Positions 1 to 8,051 of a stretch of 49,476 nucleotides of DNA are shown piece after piece. The stretch lies in NCBI RefSeq assembly GCF_025965415.1, contig NZ_JAOPWY010000113.1, forward strand, positions 1 to 49,476, in the 5' to 3' direction. The notes under the pieces were generated by a model. That model searched no databases. It was not told the DNA's origin and saw only the letters and a list, made by a program, of their open reading frames with translations. The stretch is from Nocardioides sp. Lineage in GTDB: Bacteria > Actinomycetota > Actinomycetes > Propionibacteriales > Nocardioidaceae. Both the position numbers and the translations under genes were made by a program. The stretch's first letter is position 1. Each line of letters opens with the position of its first letter.

Positions 1-332
1 TGATCCGCGAACACGTCATCCTCAGAGACCGCACCTGCGTCTTCCCCTGGTGCGGCAGGCCGGCCAGGGGTTGCGACGTCGACCACGTCATCGCGCACGA
101 CCACACCGCCGCAGACGAGGCCCGACCACAGGCCGGCCCCACGAGCACGGACAACCTTGCCGCCCTGTGCCGGTTCCACCACCGCCTCAAGACCCACACC
201 GCCTGGCACTACCGGATGCTCGATGCAGGGGTCTTCGAGTGGACCAGCCCCCACGGCCACCGCTACCGACGAGACACCACCGGCACCACCGCACTGGACC
301 CACCCGACCCGCCACGGATCGTGGCACCCTGA
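1..332 (+). CDS. HNH endonuclease domain protein, C-terminal part (DUF222 type)
   Basis: This is the last 109 residues of a protein cut off by the left edge. It shows a complete HNH zinc/nuclease core: a CxxxC pair (CVFPWC), the DVDHVIAHDH segment with the catalytic histidine, the asparagine of TDNLAALC, and the final CRFHHRLKTH. In Actinobacteria this arrangement is usual at the C-terminus of DUF222-HNH proteins, which occur in many copies per genome, often as part of mobile or repeat families. The DUF222 half lies outside the window, so membership in that family is an inference. The substrate is unknown. Confidence 0.85.
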   Translation, partial: IREHVILRDRTCVFPWCGRPARGCDVDHVIAHDHTAADEARPQAGPTSTDNLAALCRFHHRLKTHTAWHYRMLDAGVFEWTSPHGHRYRRDTTGTTALDPPDPPRIVAP

Positions 333-336
333 ACGT

Positions 337-744
337 GTGAACGATGAGCTGCCGCGGCCCGTCCGGGTGTTCACGCCGGCCGACCTGGCTCCGTCGGATC
401 CGACGGACGGCATGCAGCGCGCCCGCGCGTTCGAGCTGCCGCTGCTCTGGGCCGGTCAGGTCGAGACCGAGCCCGGGGCGGTGTCCGGCTGGCACCACCA
501 CGACCGCAACGAGTCGAGCCTGTACGTCGTTCGCGGCATCCTGCGCCTCGAGTTCGAAGGCTACGAGGGATACGTCGACGCCGGTCCGGGTGACTTCGTG
601 CACGTTCCGTCGTGGACCGTCCACCGTGAGTCGAACCCCGGGCGCGAGCCGTCCTTGGCGGTCATAGCGCGGACCGGCGGCGGCATTCCGACGGTCAACG
701 TCGATGGCCCCTCGGAGCCCGGCATGCGCCCGACCGACGAGTAG
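337..744 (+). CDS. Small single-domain cupin protein
   Basis: A 135-residue protein starting at GTG four bases after the HNH stop. The cupin barrel is visible as motif 1 (GWHHHDRNESSLYVVRG, with histidines and glutamate placed to bind metal) and motif 2 (PGDFVHVPSWTVHRESNP). Cupins of this size bind a metal and act as small isomerases, dioxygenases or sensors; nothing here identifies the substrate. The close spacing suggests possible co-transcription with the HNH gene but not a shared function. No good ribosome binding site is seen. Confidence 0.8.
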   Translation: MNDELPRPVRVFTPADLAPSDPTDGMQRARAFELPLLWAGQVETEPGAVSGWHHHDRNESSLYVVRGILRLEFEGYEGYVDAGPGDFVHVPSWTVHRESNPGREPSLAVIARTGGGIPTVNVDGPSEPGMRPTDE

Positions 745-751
745 CAGCCAC

Positions 752-1333
752 CTACCGCGAGGACCGGGCCGTGCGCCCCTTGGTCACCCCGACGAACGTC
801 TGGGTCACCTCGTCGTCGCGCTCGAGCAGCCAGACGAGCGCGATCGTGGTCGGGTCGAGGTCGGAGACGACCCGGGTGACCACGTCCTTGCGCTGGTGGA
901 GGCGCGCGATCGACATCGGCAGGATCACGACGCCGGTGCCGGCGGCGACCGTCTCGATCGCGTCCTGCTCGCTCATCGGCGGCCACTCGAGCTGCTCGGC
1001 GTCCGGCCGCCAGCCGCTCGCGTGGGGACGCACGAGCTGCTCGTCGACGAGGTCGGCGGTGCCGACCTCGTCGTCCGCGGCGGCCAGCAGGTGCTCGCGG
1101 GAGGCGACGGCGACCTGGACCTCGTCGTAGAGCCGGACGCAGTGCATGCCGTCGGTGTCCACGGGCAGCCGGACGATCGCCATGTCCAGGCTGCCGTCGC
1201 GGACGCCGCCGACCTGGTCGGCCTCCGTCACCGGCACGAGCTCGAGCGGCTCGCGGCGGTGCGAGCGCCAGTTGCGCGCCCACTTGTCCGGGGTCGCGCC
1301 GGTGACGAAGCCGATGCGCAGAGGATCCCTCAT
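752..1333 (-). CDS. LysR-type effector-binding domain protein lacking the DNA-binding domain
   Basis: A 193-residue protein beginning directly at the first beta strand of a LysR substrate-binding fold (LRIGFVTGATPDKWARNW). It contains the typical segments DGSLDMAIVRLP, DEVQVAVASREHLL and a late ETVAAGTGVVILPMS. Full LysR regulators are about 300 residues with an N-terminal winged helix; here that helix is absent and no upstream in-frame extension encodes one. It lies 29 bp downstream of the BCCT transporter on the same strand and could be co-transcribed with it. Such orphan effector domains recur in Actinobacteria; whether it acts through a partner regulator is unknown. Confidence 0.8.
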   Translation of the reverse strand: MRDPLRIGFVTGATPDKWARNWRSHRREPLELVPVTEADQVGGVRDGSLDMAIVRLPVDTDGMHCVRLYDEVQVAVASREHLLAAADDEVGTADLVDEQLVRPHASGWRPDAEQLEWPPMSEQDAIETVAAGTGVVILPMSIARLHQRKDVVTRVVSDLDPTTIALVWLLERDDEVTQTFVGVTKGRTARSSR

Positions 1334-1362
1334 GGGAGCGACCCTACGGCGCGGTGGAGCGG

Positions 1363-3075
1363 TCAGGCCTCCGGGTCCTTCTCGACCGAGAGCACGAAGT
1401 CGTCGCCGTGCTCGGTGACGCCGGCGACCACGGCTGCCTCCACGGCCTCGATGGCGTACTGACGGCGTACGACGAGCGGGTCGGAGGAGAGATCCTTGAC
1501 CAGTGCCACGGCCAGGGCGACCATCACGAGCACGAACGGCAGCGCCGCGATGATCGTGATCGTCTGGAGACCGCTCAGCGCGTCCTCACCGCCCGCGAGC
1601 AGCATGACCATCGCGACCAGGCCGGTCGCCACGCCCCAGAAGATCACCGTCGGCTTCCGCGGCTCCAGGGAGCCGTGCTCGGAGAGCGAGCCCATCACGA
1701 TCGAGGCGGCGTCGGCCCCGGAGACGAAGAAGATCGCCACGAGCACCATCACCAGGATGCTGGACACGGTGGCGAGCGGGAACTGGTCGAGCACGGTGAA
1801 CAGCTGCGTCTCGACGCCGCCGGCGCCGGCGATGTCGACACCGTCCTGCTGGAGCTTGATGGCGGCGCCGCCGAAGATGGCGAACCAGACCAGACTCACC
1901 AGGCTGGGGACCAGCAGCACGCCGGTGACGAACTGGCGGACGGTGCGCCCGCGGGAGATGCGGGCGATGAACATGCCCACGAAGGGCGTCCACGACAGCC
2001 ACCACGCCCAGTAGAAGACGGTCCAGCCGGCCAGCCACTCGCTGACCTCGGCGCCCTCGGCGCCGGTGCGGGAGGCCATCTCCGGGAGCTGGTCGACGTA
2101 GCTGCCGAGCGCGGTCGGGAGCAGGTTGAGGATGAAGACGGTCGGGCCGACGACGAAGACGAAGGCGGCCAGCGCCAGCGCGAGGACCATGTTGATGTTG
2201 GAGAGCCACTGGATGCCCCGGGCGACGCCCGAGACAGCGGACAGCACGAAGGCGACGGTCAGCACGGCGATGATGCCGACGAGCACACGGTTGCCGGACA
2301 CGCCGATGCCGCCGACGATCTCCAGGCCGCTGCGGATCTGGAGGGCGCCGAGGCCGAGCGAGGCGGCCGAGCCGAAGAGCGTCGCGAAGATCGCGAGCAT
2401 GTCGATGACCTTGCCGGCCGGGCCGTGGGCGCGATGACCCAGGAGCGGCTCGAAGGCGGCGCTGATGAGCTGCACGCGGCCCTTGCGGTAGGTGCCGTAC
2501 GCGATGGCGAGGCCGACGACGGCGTAGATCGCCCACGGGTGCAGGGTCCAGTGGAAGAGGGTGGTGGCCATCGCCGTCTGCGCGCTGCCGGTCTCGCCCG
2601 TGCCCGGTGGCGGGGTGGCGAAGTGGCTCACGGGCTCGCTCACGCCGTAGAACATCAGGCCGATGCCCATGCCGGCGCTGAACATCATCGCGATCCACGA
2701 GATGGTGCGGAACTCGGGCTGCTCGTCGTCGCGGCCGAGGGGGATGTTGCCGAAGCGACCCATCGCCAGCCAGATCACGAACACCACGAAGGCCGACGCG
2801 GTCAGCACGAAGACCCACCCGGTGTTGGTCATCGTCCAGGCCAGGCCCTTGCCCGAGGCGCTGCTCAGCGAGGCCGTGCTGACCAGGCCCCACACGAGGA
2901 AGCCGACGGCGAGAAGCGCGGTGACTCCGAAGACCACGGTGTCGAGGCCCGAGCCGCGTGGCTGGCCGGCTGGTTCGATCGAGGCGTCGAGGGCGGGGTG
3001 CAGGTCTTCGGACGGGGGCTGCGCGTCGGGACCAGCCGACGCGTCAACCTTGGGTGGTGCGTTGCGGATTGCCAT
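1363..3075 (-). CDS. BCCT family transporter (glycine betaine/choline/carnitine)
   Basis: A 570-residue integral membrane protein with about twelve hydrophobic segments after a hydrophilic Pro/Asp-rich N-tail of about 45 residues. The family motif GMGIGLMFYGVSEP is at residues 135-148. The conserved tryptophan-rich stretch WTVFYWAWWLSWTPF, followed by GMFIARISRGRTVRQF, forms the substrate pathway in BetP-type transporters. The protein is expected to take up compatible solutes such as glycine betaine or choline with sodium or protons for osmoprotection. A GGAGG lies immediately before the ATG, too close to be an ideal SD. The exact substrate cannot be read from sequence. Confidence 0.93.
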   Translation of the reverse strand: MAIRNAPPKVDASAGPDAQPPSEDLHPALDASIEPAGQPRGSGLDTVVFGVTALLAVGFLVWGLVSTASLSSASGKGLAWTMTNTGWVFVLTASAFVVFVIWLAMGRFGNIPLGRDDEQPEFRTISWIAMMFSAGMGIGLMFYGVSEPVSHFATPPPGTGETGSAQTAMATTLFHWTLHPWAIYAVVGLAIAYGTYRKGRVQLISAAFEPLLGHRAHGPAGKVIDMLAIFATLFGSAASLGLGALQIRSGLEIVGGIGVSGNRVLVGIIAVLTVAFVLSAVSGVARGIQWLSNINMVLALALAAFVFVVGPTVFILNLLPTALGSYVDQLPEMASRTGAEGAEVSEWLAGWTVFYWAWWLSWTPFVGMFIARISRGRTVRQFVTGVLLVPSLVSLVWFAIFGGAAIKLQQDGVDIAGAGGVETQLFTVLDQFPLATVSSILVMVLVAIFFVSGADAASIVMGSLSEHGSLEPRKPTVIFWGVATGLVAMVMLLAGGEDALSGLQTITIIAALPFVLVMVALAVALVKDLSSDPLVVRRQYAIEAVEAAVVAGVTEHGDDFVLSVEKDPEA

Positions 3076-3148
3076 CCTCCGACCAGACCAAGGATCGCGA
3101 CCTCAAGCAAACCGAGGGTGCGGATCCTCGCTCAGATGGAGAGGAGAC

Positions 3149-3670
3149 TCACACGATCCGTGCGTCCGATGCGAGGTGACGGCCCCAGGCGCGAGCGCGG
3201 TCGAGCTCGCCCTCCTCCAGCGGTCCGGCAGAGTCCTCGACGTAGAAGGACTCCGTGGCGACGACCTCGCCTATGTGGTGGTGCTCGGCCATCCTGCGGG
3301 CCGCCCGAGCCGCCGAACCGGGCAGCCTGCGCACCTGCGTGACCCGCGTGTCGAAGGTGGCCACGGCAGGGGAGGCGGCGGGAGCGGGCAGGCCGTCCAG
3401 CCACTCGCGGATGCCGACCAGGTCGTGGCCCGGCTCCGCGCCCTGGCTGTGCGCGTCGCGGCGGGTGGCGGCGCGACTCATCGAGAAGGCGTGGGTGGGG
3501 CCGCCGATCACGAGGAGGGCGACGTCACCGGGCAGGGGGGACGGTGCCTCGCCGACGTCGACGACGGTCACCTGAGCGCCGTCACCGACGCTGGCGATCC
3601 CCTGCGCAATGGCCTCGCCGATGGCGCGGGTGTTGCCCCAGTGGGACTCGTGGACCAGCAGGGTGTTCAT
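3149..3670 (-). CDS. Flavodoxin-like protein
   Basis: A 173-residue protein with an N-terminal flavodoxin fold: MNTLLVHESHWGNTRAIGEAIA matches the FMN phosphate-binding loop (family pattern T/S-x-T-G-N-T, here SHWGNT), and LLVIGGPTHAFSMSR fits the second FMN-binding loop. The ATG was chosen over longer in-frame sequence because GAGAGG sits 7-8 nt upstream and the stop of the preceding membrane gene overlaps it (ATGA). Its place after two membrane genes suggests a small redox unit, but no partner reductase is present. Function beyond FMN binding is unknown. Confidence 0.8.
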   Translation of the reverse strand: MNTLLVHESHWGNTRAIGEAIAQGIASVGDGAQVTVVDVGEAPSPLPGDVALLVIGGPTHAFSMSRAATRRDAHSQGAEPGHDLVGIREWLDGLPAPAASPAVATFDTRVTQVRRLPGSAARAARRMAEHHHIGEVVATESFYVEDSAGPLEEGELDRARAWGRHLASDARIV

Positions 3671-4683
3671 CGCGGTGACCTCTCGGGATCGGAACGGGGA
3701 TGGGGTGCGGTGGTGGCCAGGGGCGCGAAGGAGCGCAGCCACCGGGCCGCGAGCCCGAGGCTGGCGACCAGCAGGAGCAGGCTCGGACCCGCGTCGGGAC
3801 CGAGGTGGACGTCCGAGCCCGTGACCAGTGCCACGACGGGCCCGGCCCAGAGTGCGGTGAAGAGCGTGACGATCTTGATCACCGCGACGGTCGCGAGCGG
3901 GGCTGCCGACGCGTGGTGGCGCAGCAGCAGCACGCCGACGGCGACGATGAGGGGGAGCACGATCGCGAGGTCGAGCCAGAAGACCGGGTAGGGAGCCCCG
4001 CCGACCCCCTCGGGATCGGGTCGGTCACCGCCGAGGGCGAAGGGGAGCAGCGCTGACAGCCAGAGCCCGGCGAAGAGCACTCCCGTGACGACCAGCATCC
4101 AGCCGGTGCCTCGCACGAGCCGCTCGGACGCGGCGCTCGCCGGCGGGCTCGACACCGCCACCCGGACCAGGCCGGTCACCAGTCCCGCGCCCGCGAGCGC
4201 CACGATGGCGACGTAGACGAGGAACATCCGGTTCATCGGGACACCCGTGACGTAGATCAGGTAGCTGTAGACGAGGTAGCCCAGCAGGCCCAGGCGGACG
4301 AGGTCGACCGCCGTGCTGAGCACCGGACGACGCACGAGCGCGAGCATCAGCACGGCGACGAGGATGCTGCACGCGTCCTGGGCGCGTGCGGCGGCCACGG
4401 TCGCGTCGGGCAGCGAGTGGTAGGGCGAGGTCGCCAGGAGGCCGTAGGCGGACGCTGCCACGACGAGGACGGACAGCAGCAGCGTGGACCGGAGCACCAC
4501 TCCGGTGCGGGCCACGCCCTGGACCGTCCGCAACGGCCGTGCCGGACCGGAGGTGTGCGGTGCCGAGGGGGAGTGGGTACGACGACCGGGGCCCGCCAGG
4601 GCCGGCCAGTCGGCCACGGCGCTCGGGACGAGCAGGGCGAGCGCGGGCAGGCTCCACAGCCAGAACCCGAAGCCGAAGGACAT
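3667..4683 (-). CDS. Multi-pass membrane protein, N-terminus continuous with the split DoxX-like gene
   Basis: As read, a 338-residue protein with about eight to nine hydrophobic helices. The first 30 residues (MSFGFGFWLWSLPALALL...) look like the last helix of a DoxX-like protein rather than a natural start. The same frame continues upstream as FHVLL, which would join the truncated upstream gene if one base were added near 4691. A hydrophilic linker then leads to a second membrane region (LLSVLVVAASAYGLL, LGYLVYSYLIYVTGVPMNRMFLVYVAIVAL). No enzyme motif is visible. The stop overlaps the flavodoxin ATG, so the genes are translationally coupled. I do not recognise the second region. Confidence 0.65.
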   Translation of the reverse strand: MSFGFGFWLWSLPALALLVPSAVADWPALAGPGRRTHSPSAPHTSGPARPLRTVQGVARTGVVLRSTLLLSVLVVAASAYGLLATSPYHSLPDATVAAARAQDACSILVAVLMLALVRRPVLSTAVDLVRLGLLGYLVYSYLIYVTGVPMNRMFLVYVAIVALAGAGLVTGLVRVAVSSPPASAASERLVRGTGWMLVVTGVLFAGLWLSALLPFALGGDRPDPEGVGGAPYPVFWLDLAIVLPLIVAVGVLLLRHHASAAPLATVAVIKIVTLFTALWAGPVVALVTGSDVHLGPDAGPSLLLLVASLGLAARWLRSFAPLATTAPHPRSDPERSPR

Positions 4684-5030
4684 CAGCAGCACGTGGAAGC
4701 GATCACCCCGACCCAGCCGGCACGCGCGGCGGCGGCGCCACGGAGCAGCAGCAGGCCGAGGGTGACCTCGCCACCGGCCAGCAGGAGGAACCACGGGATC
4801 GGCTGCGACATCACCACGTCGTGCCAGGCGTCGGTCACGAACGGCCAGAACGCGCCGTCCGCGAAGGTCCGGTAGGTCTCGGGGTCGGCCGCGACGATGC
4901 CGGCGTTGATGCCGCCCATCACGAGGTAGAAGCCGCCGACGAAGCGGCGTACGGACGAGGCGCGCGTGCCGACGCGACCCACGGTGCTCGCGGTGACGGT
5001 CCTGGTGCGGTGCTCGAGCGTGGAGCTCAC
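4683..5030 (-). CDS. DoxX-like membrane protein, N-terminal part (probable frameshift at the end)
   Basis: A 115-residue reading frame starting at GTG with a very good SD (AAGGAGG, 5 nt upstream). Three hydrophobic helices resemble small DoxX-like proteins (FVGGFYLVMGGINAG, PIPWFLLLAGGEVTLGLLLL, GWVGVIA). The end, IASTCC followed by TGA, is abrupt. One base inserted between ATCGC and TTCCAC would give VIAFHVLLMSFGFGFWLW, a natural continuation into the next gene. As written the stop and next ATG overlap as TGATG. Real decay, an assembly error and genuine coupling of two genes are all possible; the first two fit better. Confidence 0.6.
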   Translation of the reverse strand: MSSTLEHRTRTVTASTVGRVGTRASSVRRFVGGFYLVMGGINAGIVAADPETYRTFADGAFWPFVTDAWHDVVMSQPIPWFLLLAGGEVTLGLLLLRGAAAARAGWVGVIASTCC

Positions 5031-5110
5031 GGCTGCCTCCTTGCCTCCACGACCAGCGTCCCCGAGAGCTCCGGTCACGGGCAGGGGCGATGGTCGGGGC
5101 AGGCCGGGAC

Positions 5111-6760
5111 CTAGGTCCCGGGCTTGCCGGCGTCTGCGTAGGACTGCACGACGGAGATGGTGAGCGGGAAGTCGACGTCCAGCTCGCGGAAGAGCAGCGC
5201 GCCGGCCGTCGCCGCAGCGGAGGTGAGCTCGGCACCCACCGCGTCGGCGAGGGCGGCCGGCGCGTGGACCACGACCTCGTCGTGGAGGAAGAGCACCAGG
5301 TGCGGCCGGGCGTCGAGCGGACCGTCGCCGCCGAGCCGCCAGAGCCGGTTGCGCAGGTCGGCGATCCAGCACAGGGCCCACTCCGCTCCGGTGCCCTGGA
5401 CGATGAAGTTGCGGGTGAAGCGGCCGTAGGCGCGGCGGCGACGGTCCTGGTCGTCGAGGTCGGCCGGAGGTGCGTCGGGCGACTCGTCCCACGTGCCACC
5501 CAGCGCCGGGCTGCCGCGACCGAGCAGCGTGCGCACGACCTGGCCGCGCTCGCCGGCCCGCGCCGCCTCCTCGACGAGCCCGAAGGCCGCTGGGTAGCGG
5601 CGGGTCAGTCCGGCGACCATCCGGCCGCTCTCACCGCTCGTGGCGCCGTACATCGCGCCGAGCAGGCCGAGCTTGGCGTCCTGCCGGGTCGCGACGGCGC
5701 CGTCGTCGACCATCCCCTGATAGAGGTCGGCACCCCGGGCGGCCCGGGCCAACGCGCGGTCGCGGCTCATGCCGGCGAGCACGCGCGGCTCGAGCTGCGC
5801 GACGTCGGCGACGACCAGGACCCAGCCCTCGTCGGCGACGGCGGCCGACCTGACCTGCACCGGGAACGACAGGGCGCCGCCGCCGTTGGACGACCAGCGG
5901 CCGGTCGTCGAGCCCGCGGGCTGGTAGGACGGCCGGAAGCGGCCGCCGCTCACCCACTCGTCGACCCACGCCCAGCCGTTGGTCTGGAAGAGGTGTGCCA
6001 GCTTCTTGTAGCGCAGCAGCGGGGCGATCGCCGGGTGGTCCACCGCCTGCAGGGTCGACGCGCGGATGTCGGCCACCTCGAACCCCGCCCGCCGGAGGGC
6101 CGCCAGCAGCTCGGGGCGCGAGTCGGGGTTGAGCGCGGGGGAGTCGAGGGAGCGGCGGACCTCGGCCACCAGCTCGTCCAGCAGCTGCGGGCGCGCGCCA
6201 CGAGGAGGTCGCGGCCCCAGGAGCTCTGCGAGCAGCCGCTCATGGACGTCGAGGCGCCACGGCACGCCGGCGTACGTCATCTCAGCGGCGACGAGCGCAC
6301 CTGCGGACTCGGCTGCCACGAGCAGTCCCAGCCGGGCGGCCTCGGGGGAGCCCGCGACCGCGGCGAGCTGCCTCTCGTCCTCGCGGTCGGCGCGCAGGTG
6401 CTCGGCGGTGTCGTCCGCGCTGAAGAGGGTGGGATGGCTCGGCGCCGCGGCCGGCCCGAGGCGGTCCCAGTGGGCCGATCCGTCGCCGTCGAGCAGCCGA
6501 CCGTCGACCGCCGGCGCGCGGCGCAGCAGGTGGTGGCACAGGCGGAGGTCCTGGCAGCGAGCGACGCGGACGCCGGCGGCGAGCAGCGAGGGATACCAGC
6601 GCGCGGTGTCGTCCCACACCCAACGTGGCGGCCCGGCAGCGTCGGCCTCGCGCCCGGCGACGTACGCCGGCAGCGCCGCGAGGTCGATCACCTGCTCCGC
6701 GTCACCGTCGACGACGAGCACGCGCTCGCCGTGGAGGCGGGAGAGGGAGATCCGGGTCAC
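5111..6760 (-). CDS. Bifunctional 3'-5' exonuclease/DNA polymerase family protein (family A)
   Basis: A 549-residue protein from GTG (VTRISLSRLHGERVLVVDGD). The C-terminal half carries family A polymerase motifs: motif A DVAQLEPRVLAG, O-helix RQDAKLGLLGAMYGATSG (lysine, Gly-x-x-Tyr) and motif C FLHDEVVV. The N-terminal half sits where the 3'-5' exonuclease domain lies, but the DxE acidic residues are not clear, so exonuclease activity is doubtful. The protein is much shorter than PolA (about 900 aa) and lacks a 5' nuclease domain. Actinobacteria carry such a second PolA-like protein; its role, perhaps repair synthesis, is not established by sequence. In-frame sequence continues upstream to 6988, but it overlaps the divergent promoter. 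Confidence 0.85.
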   Translation of the reverse strand: MTRISLSRLHGERVLVVDGDAEQVIDLAALPAYVAGREADAAGPPRWVWDDTARWYPSLLAAGVRVARCQDLRLCHHLLRRAPAVDGRLLDGDGSAHWDRLGPAAAPSHPTLFSADDTAEHLRADREDERQLAAVAGSPEAARLGLLVAAESAGALVAAEMTYAGVPWRLDVHERLLAELLGPRPPRGARPQLLDELVAEVRRSLDSPALNPDSRPELLAALRRAGFEVADIRASTLQAVDHPAIAPLLRYKKLAHLFQTNGWAWVDEWVSGGRFRPSYQPAGSTTGRWSSNGGGALSFPVQVRSAAVADEGWVLVVADVAQLEPRVLAGMSRDRALARAARGADLYQGMVDDGAVATRQDAKLGLLGAMYGATSGESGRMVAGLTRRYPAAFGLVEEAARAGERGQVVRTLLGRGSPALGGTWDESPDAPPADLDDQDRRRRAYGRFTRNFIVQGTGAEWALCWIADLRNRLWRLGGDGPLDARPHLVLFLHDEVVVHAPAALADAVGAELTSAAATAGALLFRELDVDFPLTISVVQSYADAGKPGT

Positions 6761-6835
6761 GGGGACAGCCTCGCGGACGCCTCGGACAACTGCGACGGAC
6801 TTGGTGATTCGGGCGCGGCGAGCCGCTCGAAAACA

Positions 6836-6841
6836 TAGGGT
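6836..6841 (+). promoter_or_regulatory. -10 element TAGGGT of the lipoprotein gene (leaderless)
   Basis: TAGGGT ends 7 nt before the ATG of the lipoprotein gene, the spacing expected when transcription starts at the start codon itself. No SD is present. The position also supports the chosen ATG. Confidence 0.6.
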
Positions 6842-6848
6842 CACGGCC

Positions 6849-7418
6849 ATGTTGCGCAGCATCGTCGTCCTGTCGGCCCTGGCCGCCACCGTGTCGTTGG
6901 CCGGGTGTGCCCCGACCGAGACGGAGAACGAGCCGGTCACGGCGAAGGTGCTGGAGGTCAGCGCCAAGGGGCCCGTGATCAAGGGCACCGGCTACACCGT
7001 CCACGCGCCCAAGGGCTGGGGCGTGAAGAAGGTCCGGATCCCCGGGTTCGGGCGGGCCGACAAGCACGTCTTCGACCTGGGCGACCACGACGGCTTCACC
7101 GACAACTTCAGCGTGGTCGTCGCACCTGAGGGCGCCTACGACGTCGAGCGGATGGATGCTGCCGCGCTCAACGAGATGGGCACCGTCGGCGCCCGCAACC
7201 GTCGCGCGCGGACTCCCGTGGTGGTGGCGGGGGATCCCACCACCCACGTGTCCGGCCGGATGACGAAGAACCGCGTCAAGTACGCCGTGGAGCAGTACCA
7301 CCCGATCCACGACGACCAGGTGTACGTCGTGACGTTCTCGTTCAGCCCCGGGCTCGGCCGCGCCACCCGCGAGAAGACGGCCGAGGCGGTCCTCAACACC
7401 TGGACCTGGACGTCGTAG
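6849..7418 (+). CDS. Predicted lipoprotein of unknown function
   Basis: A 189-residue secreted protein with a lipoprotein signal: charged start MLR, hydrophobic core, and lipobox SLAGC with the acylated cysteine at residue 20. The mature part begins APTETENEP, then a mixed alpha/beta domain (GYTVHAPKGWGVKKVRIPG, DNFSVVVAPEG, QVYVVTFSFSPG, EAVLNTWTW). The phrase 'tVhaPkGW' near the start and a terminal '...tW.W' are typical of PsbP/LpqN-like lipoproteins of Actinobacteria, but I cannot assign it firmly. It is expected to be anchored on the outer face of the membrane. It is monocistronic and probably leaderless. Confidence 0.85.
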   Translation: MLRSIVVLSALAATVSLAGCAPTETENEPVTAKVLEVSAKGPVIKGTGYTVHAPKGWGVKKVRIPGFGRADKHVFDLGDHDGFTDNFSVVVAPEGAYDVERMDAAALNEMGTVGARNRRARTPVVVAGDPTTHVSGRMTKNRVKYAVEQYHPIHDDQVYVVTFSFSPGLGRATREKTAEAVLNTWTWTS

Positions 7419-7434
7419 CCGTCCGGCTCAGGCC

Positions 7435-7560
7435 TCAGTCCAGCTCGAGCACGGCGGAGACGGGTCGGCGAGGCGTCCGGGCGAGCTCGTCGCGACCGAT
7501 CGACTGCCACCCGATGCGGACCAGGATGAAGGGGTGCGCCAGCCCGCCGACCCCCGGCGA
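7435..7560 (-). pseudogene. Remnant of a nitroreductase-like (Acg-type) gene, C-terminal fragment
   Basis: The minus strand reads GGLAHPFILVRIGWQS, then GRDELARTPRRPVSAVLELD and a stop. This resembles the extreme C-terminus of FMN-dependent nitroreductase/Acg family proteins, where a 'LLRVGW ... PRRPV ... VLE' ending is usual. Nothing upstream in any frame encodes the rest of the enzyme, because the VanZ gene occupies that DNA. It looks like the tail of a gene deleted when the present neighbours came together. The identification rests on a short stretch. Confidence 0.4.
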
Positions 7561-7595
7561 GGCCCTCCCGCGGACCCGACCCGGATGATGGTCGC

Positions 7596-8051
7596 GTGCT
7601 GCACCGACATCCCTTCCTGAGCCTGCTGACGTTCCTCTACCTGGGCTTCGTCGGTCTGGTCACCCTGACGCCGGGCTCGGACCAGCCCGACTACTCGGGC
7701 CTGGCGGCGCGGGTCCTTGCCCGGCTGGAGCGCTACCGCGACCTCGACCCGTTGACGAGCCGCCTGAGCGTCGAGCGCATCGAGTTCCTCGCCAACGTCG
7801 GCCTCTTCGTGCCGCTGGGCGTCTTCCTGCTGCTGCTCGTCGGCACCCGCCTGTGGCTGGTCGCCCTCGCCGCGGGCATCGTGCTCACCTCGGTGATCGA
7901 GAACGTCCAGCGCTCCATCCCGGGTCGGGTGTCGGACCCCCGCGACGTCGCGGCCAACTCGATCGGGATGTTCATCGGCGTCGCGGTGGCGCTCGTGCTG
8001 ACGCTGCCGGCAGCCCTGCGCCGGCGCCGGGAGCGGCAGGACCAGCGCTAG
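7596..8051 (+). CDS. VanZ family membrane protein
   Basis: A 151-residue protein from GTG with about four hydrophobic helices: FLSLLTFLYLGFVGLVTLTPG, FLANVGLFVPLGVFLLLL, LWLVALAAGIVLTSVIENVQ and NSIGMFIGVAVALVLTLPA. The order 'F.aNv..FvPlG.ll', 'E..Q......R..d..Dv..N..G' is the VanZ signature. VanZ gives low-level teicoplanin resistance in enterococci; the many VanZ-like proteins of Actinobacteria have no proven role. GATGAT six bases before the GTG could be a -10 for a leaderless message. The last four bases overlap the convergent hydrolase gene. Confidence 0.85.
   Translation: MLHRHPFLSLLTFLYLGFVGLVTLTPGSDQPDYSGLAARVLARLERYRDLDPLTSRLSVERIEFLANVGLFVPLGVFLLLLVGTRLWLVALAAGIVLTSVIENVQRSIPGRVSDPRDVAANSIGMFIGVAVALVLTLPAALRRRRERQDQR

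Noticed and set aside
1354..3342. Long plus-strand frame of 662 codons opposite the BCCT gene
   Set aside because: It is rich in His, Asp, Glu, Gly and Arg without folds, the usual antisense shadow of a membrane protein gene in GC-rich DNA.
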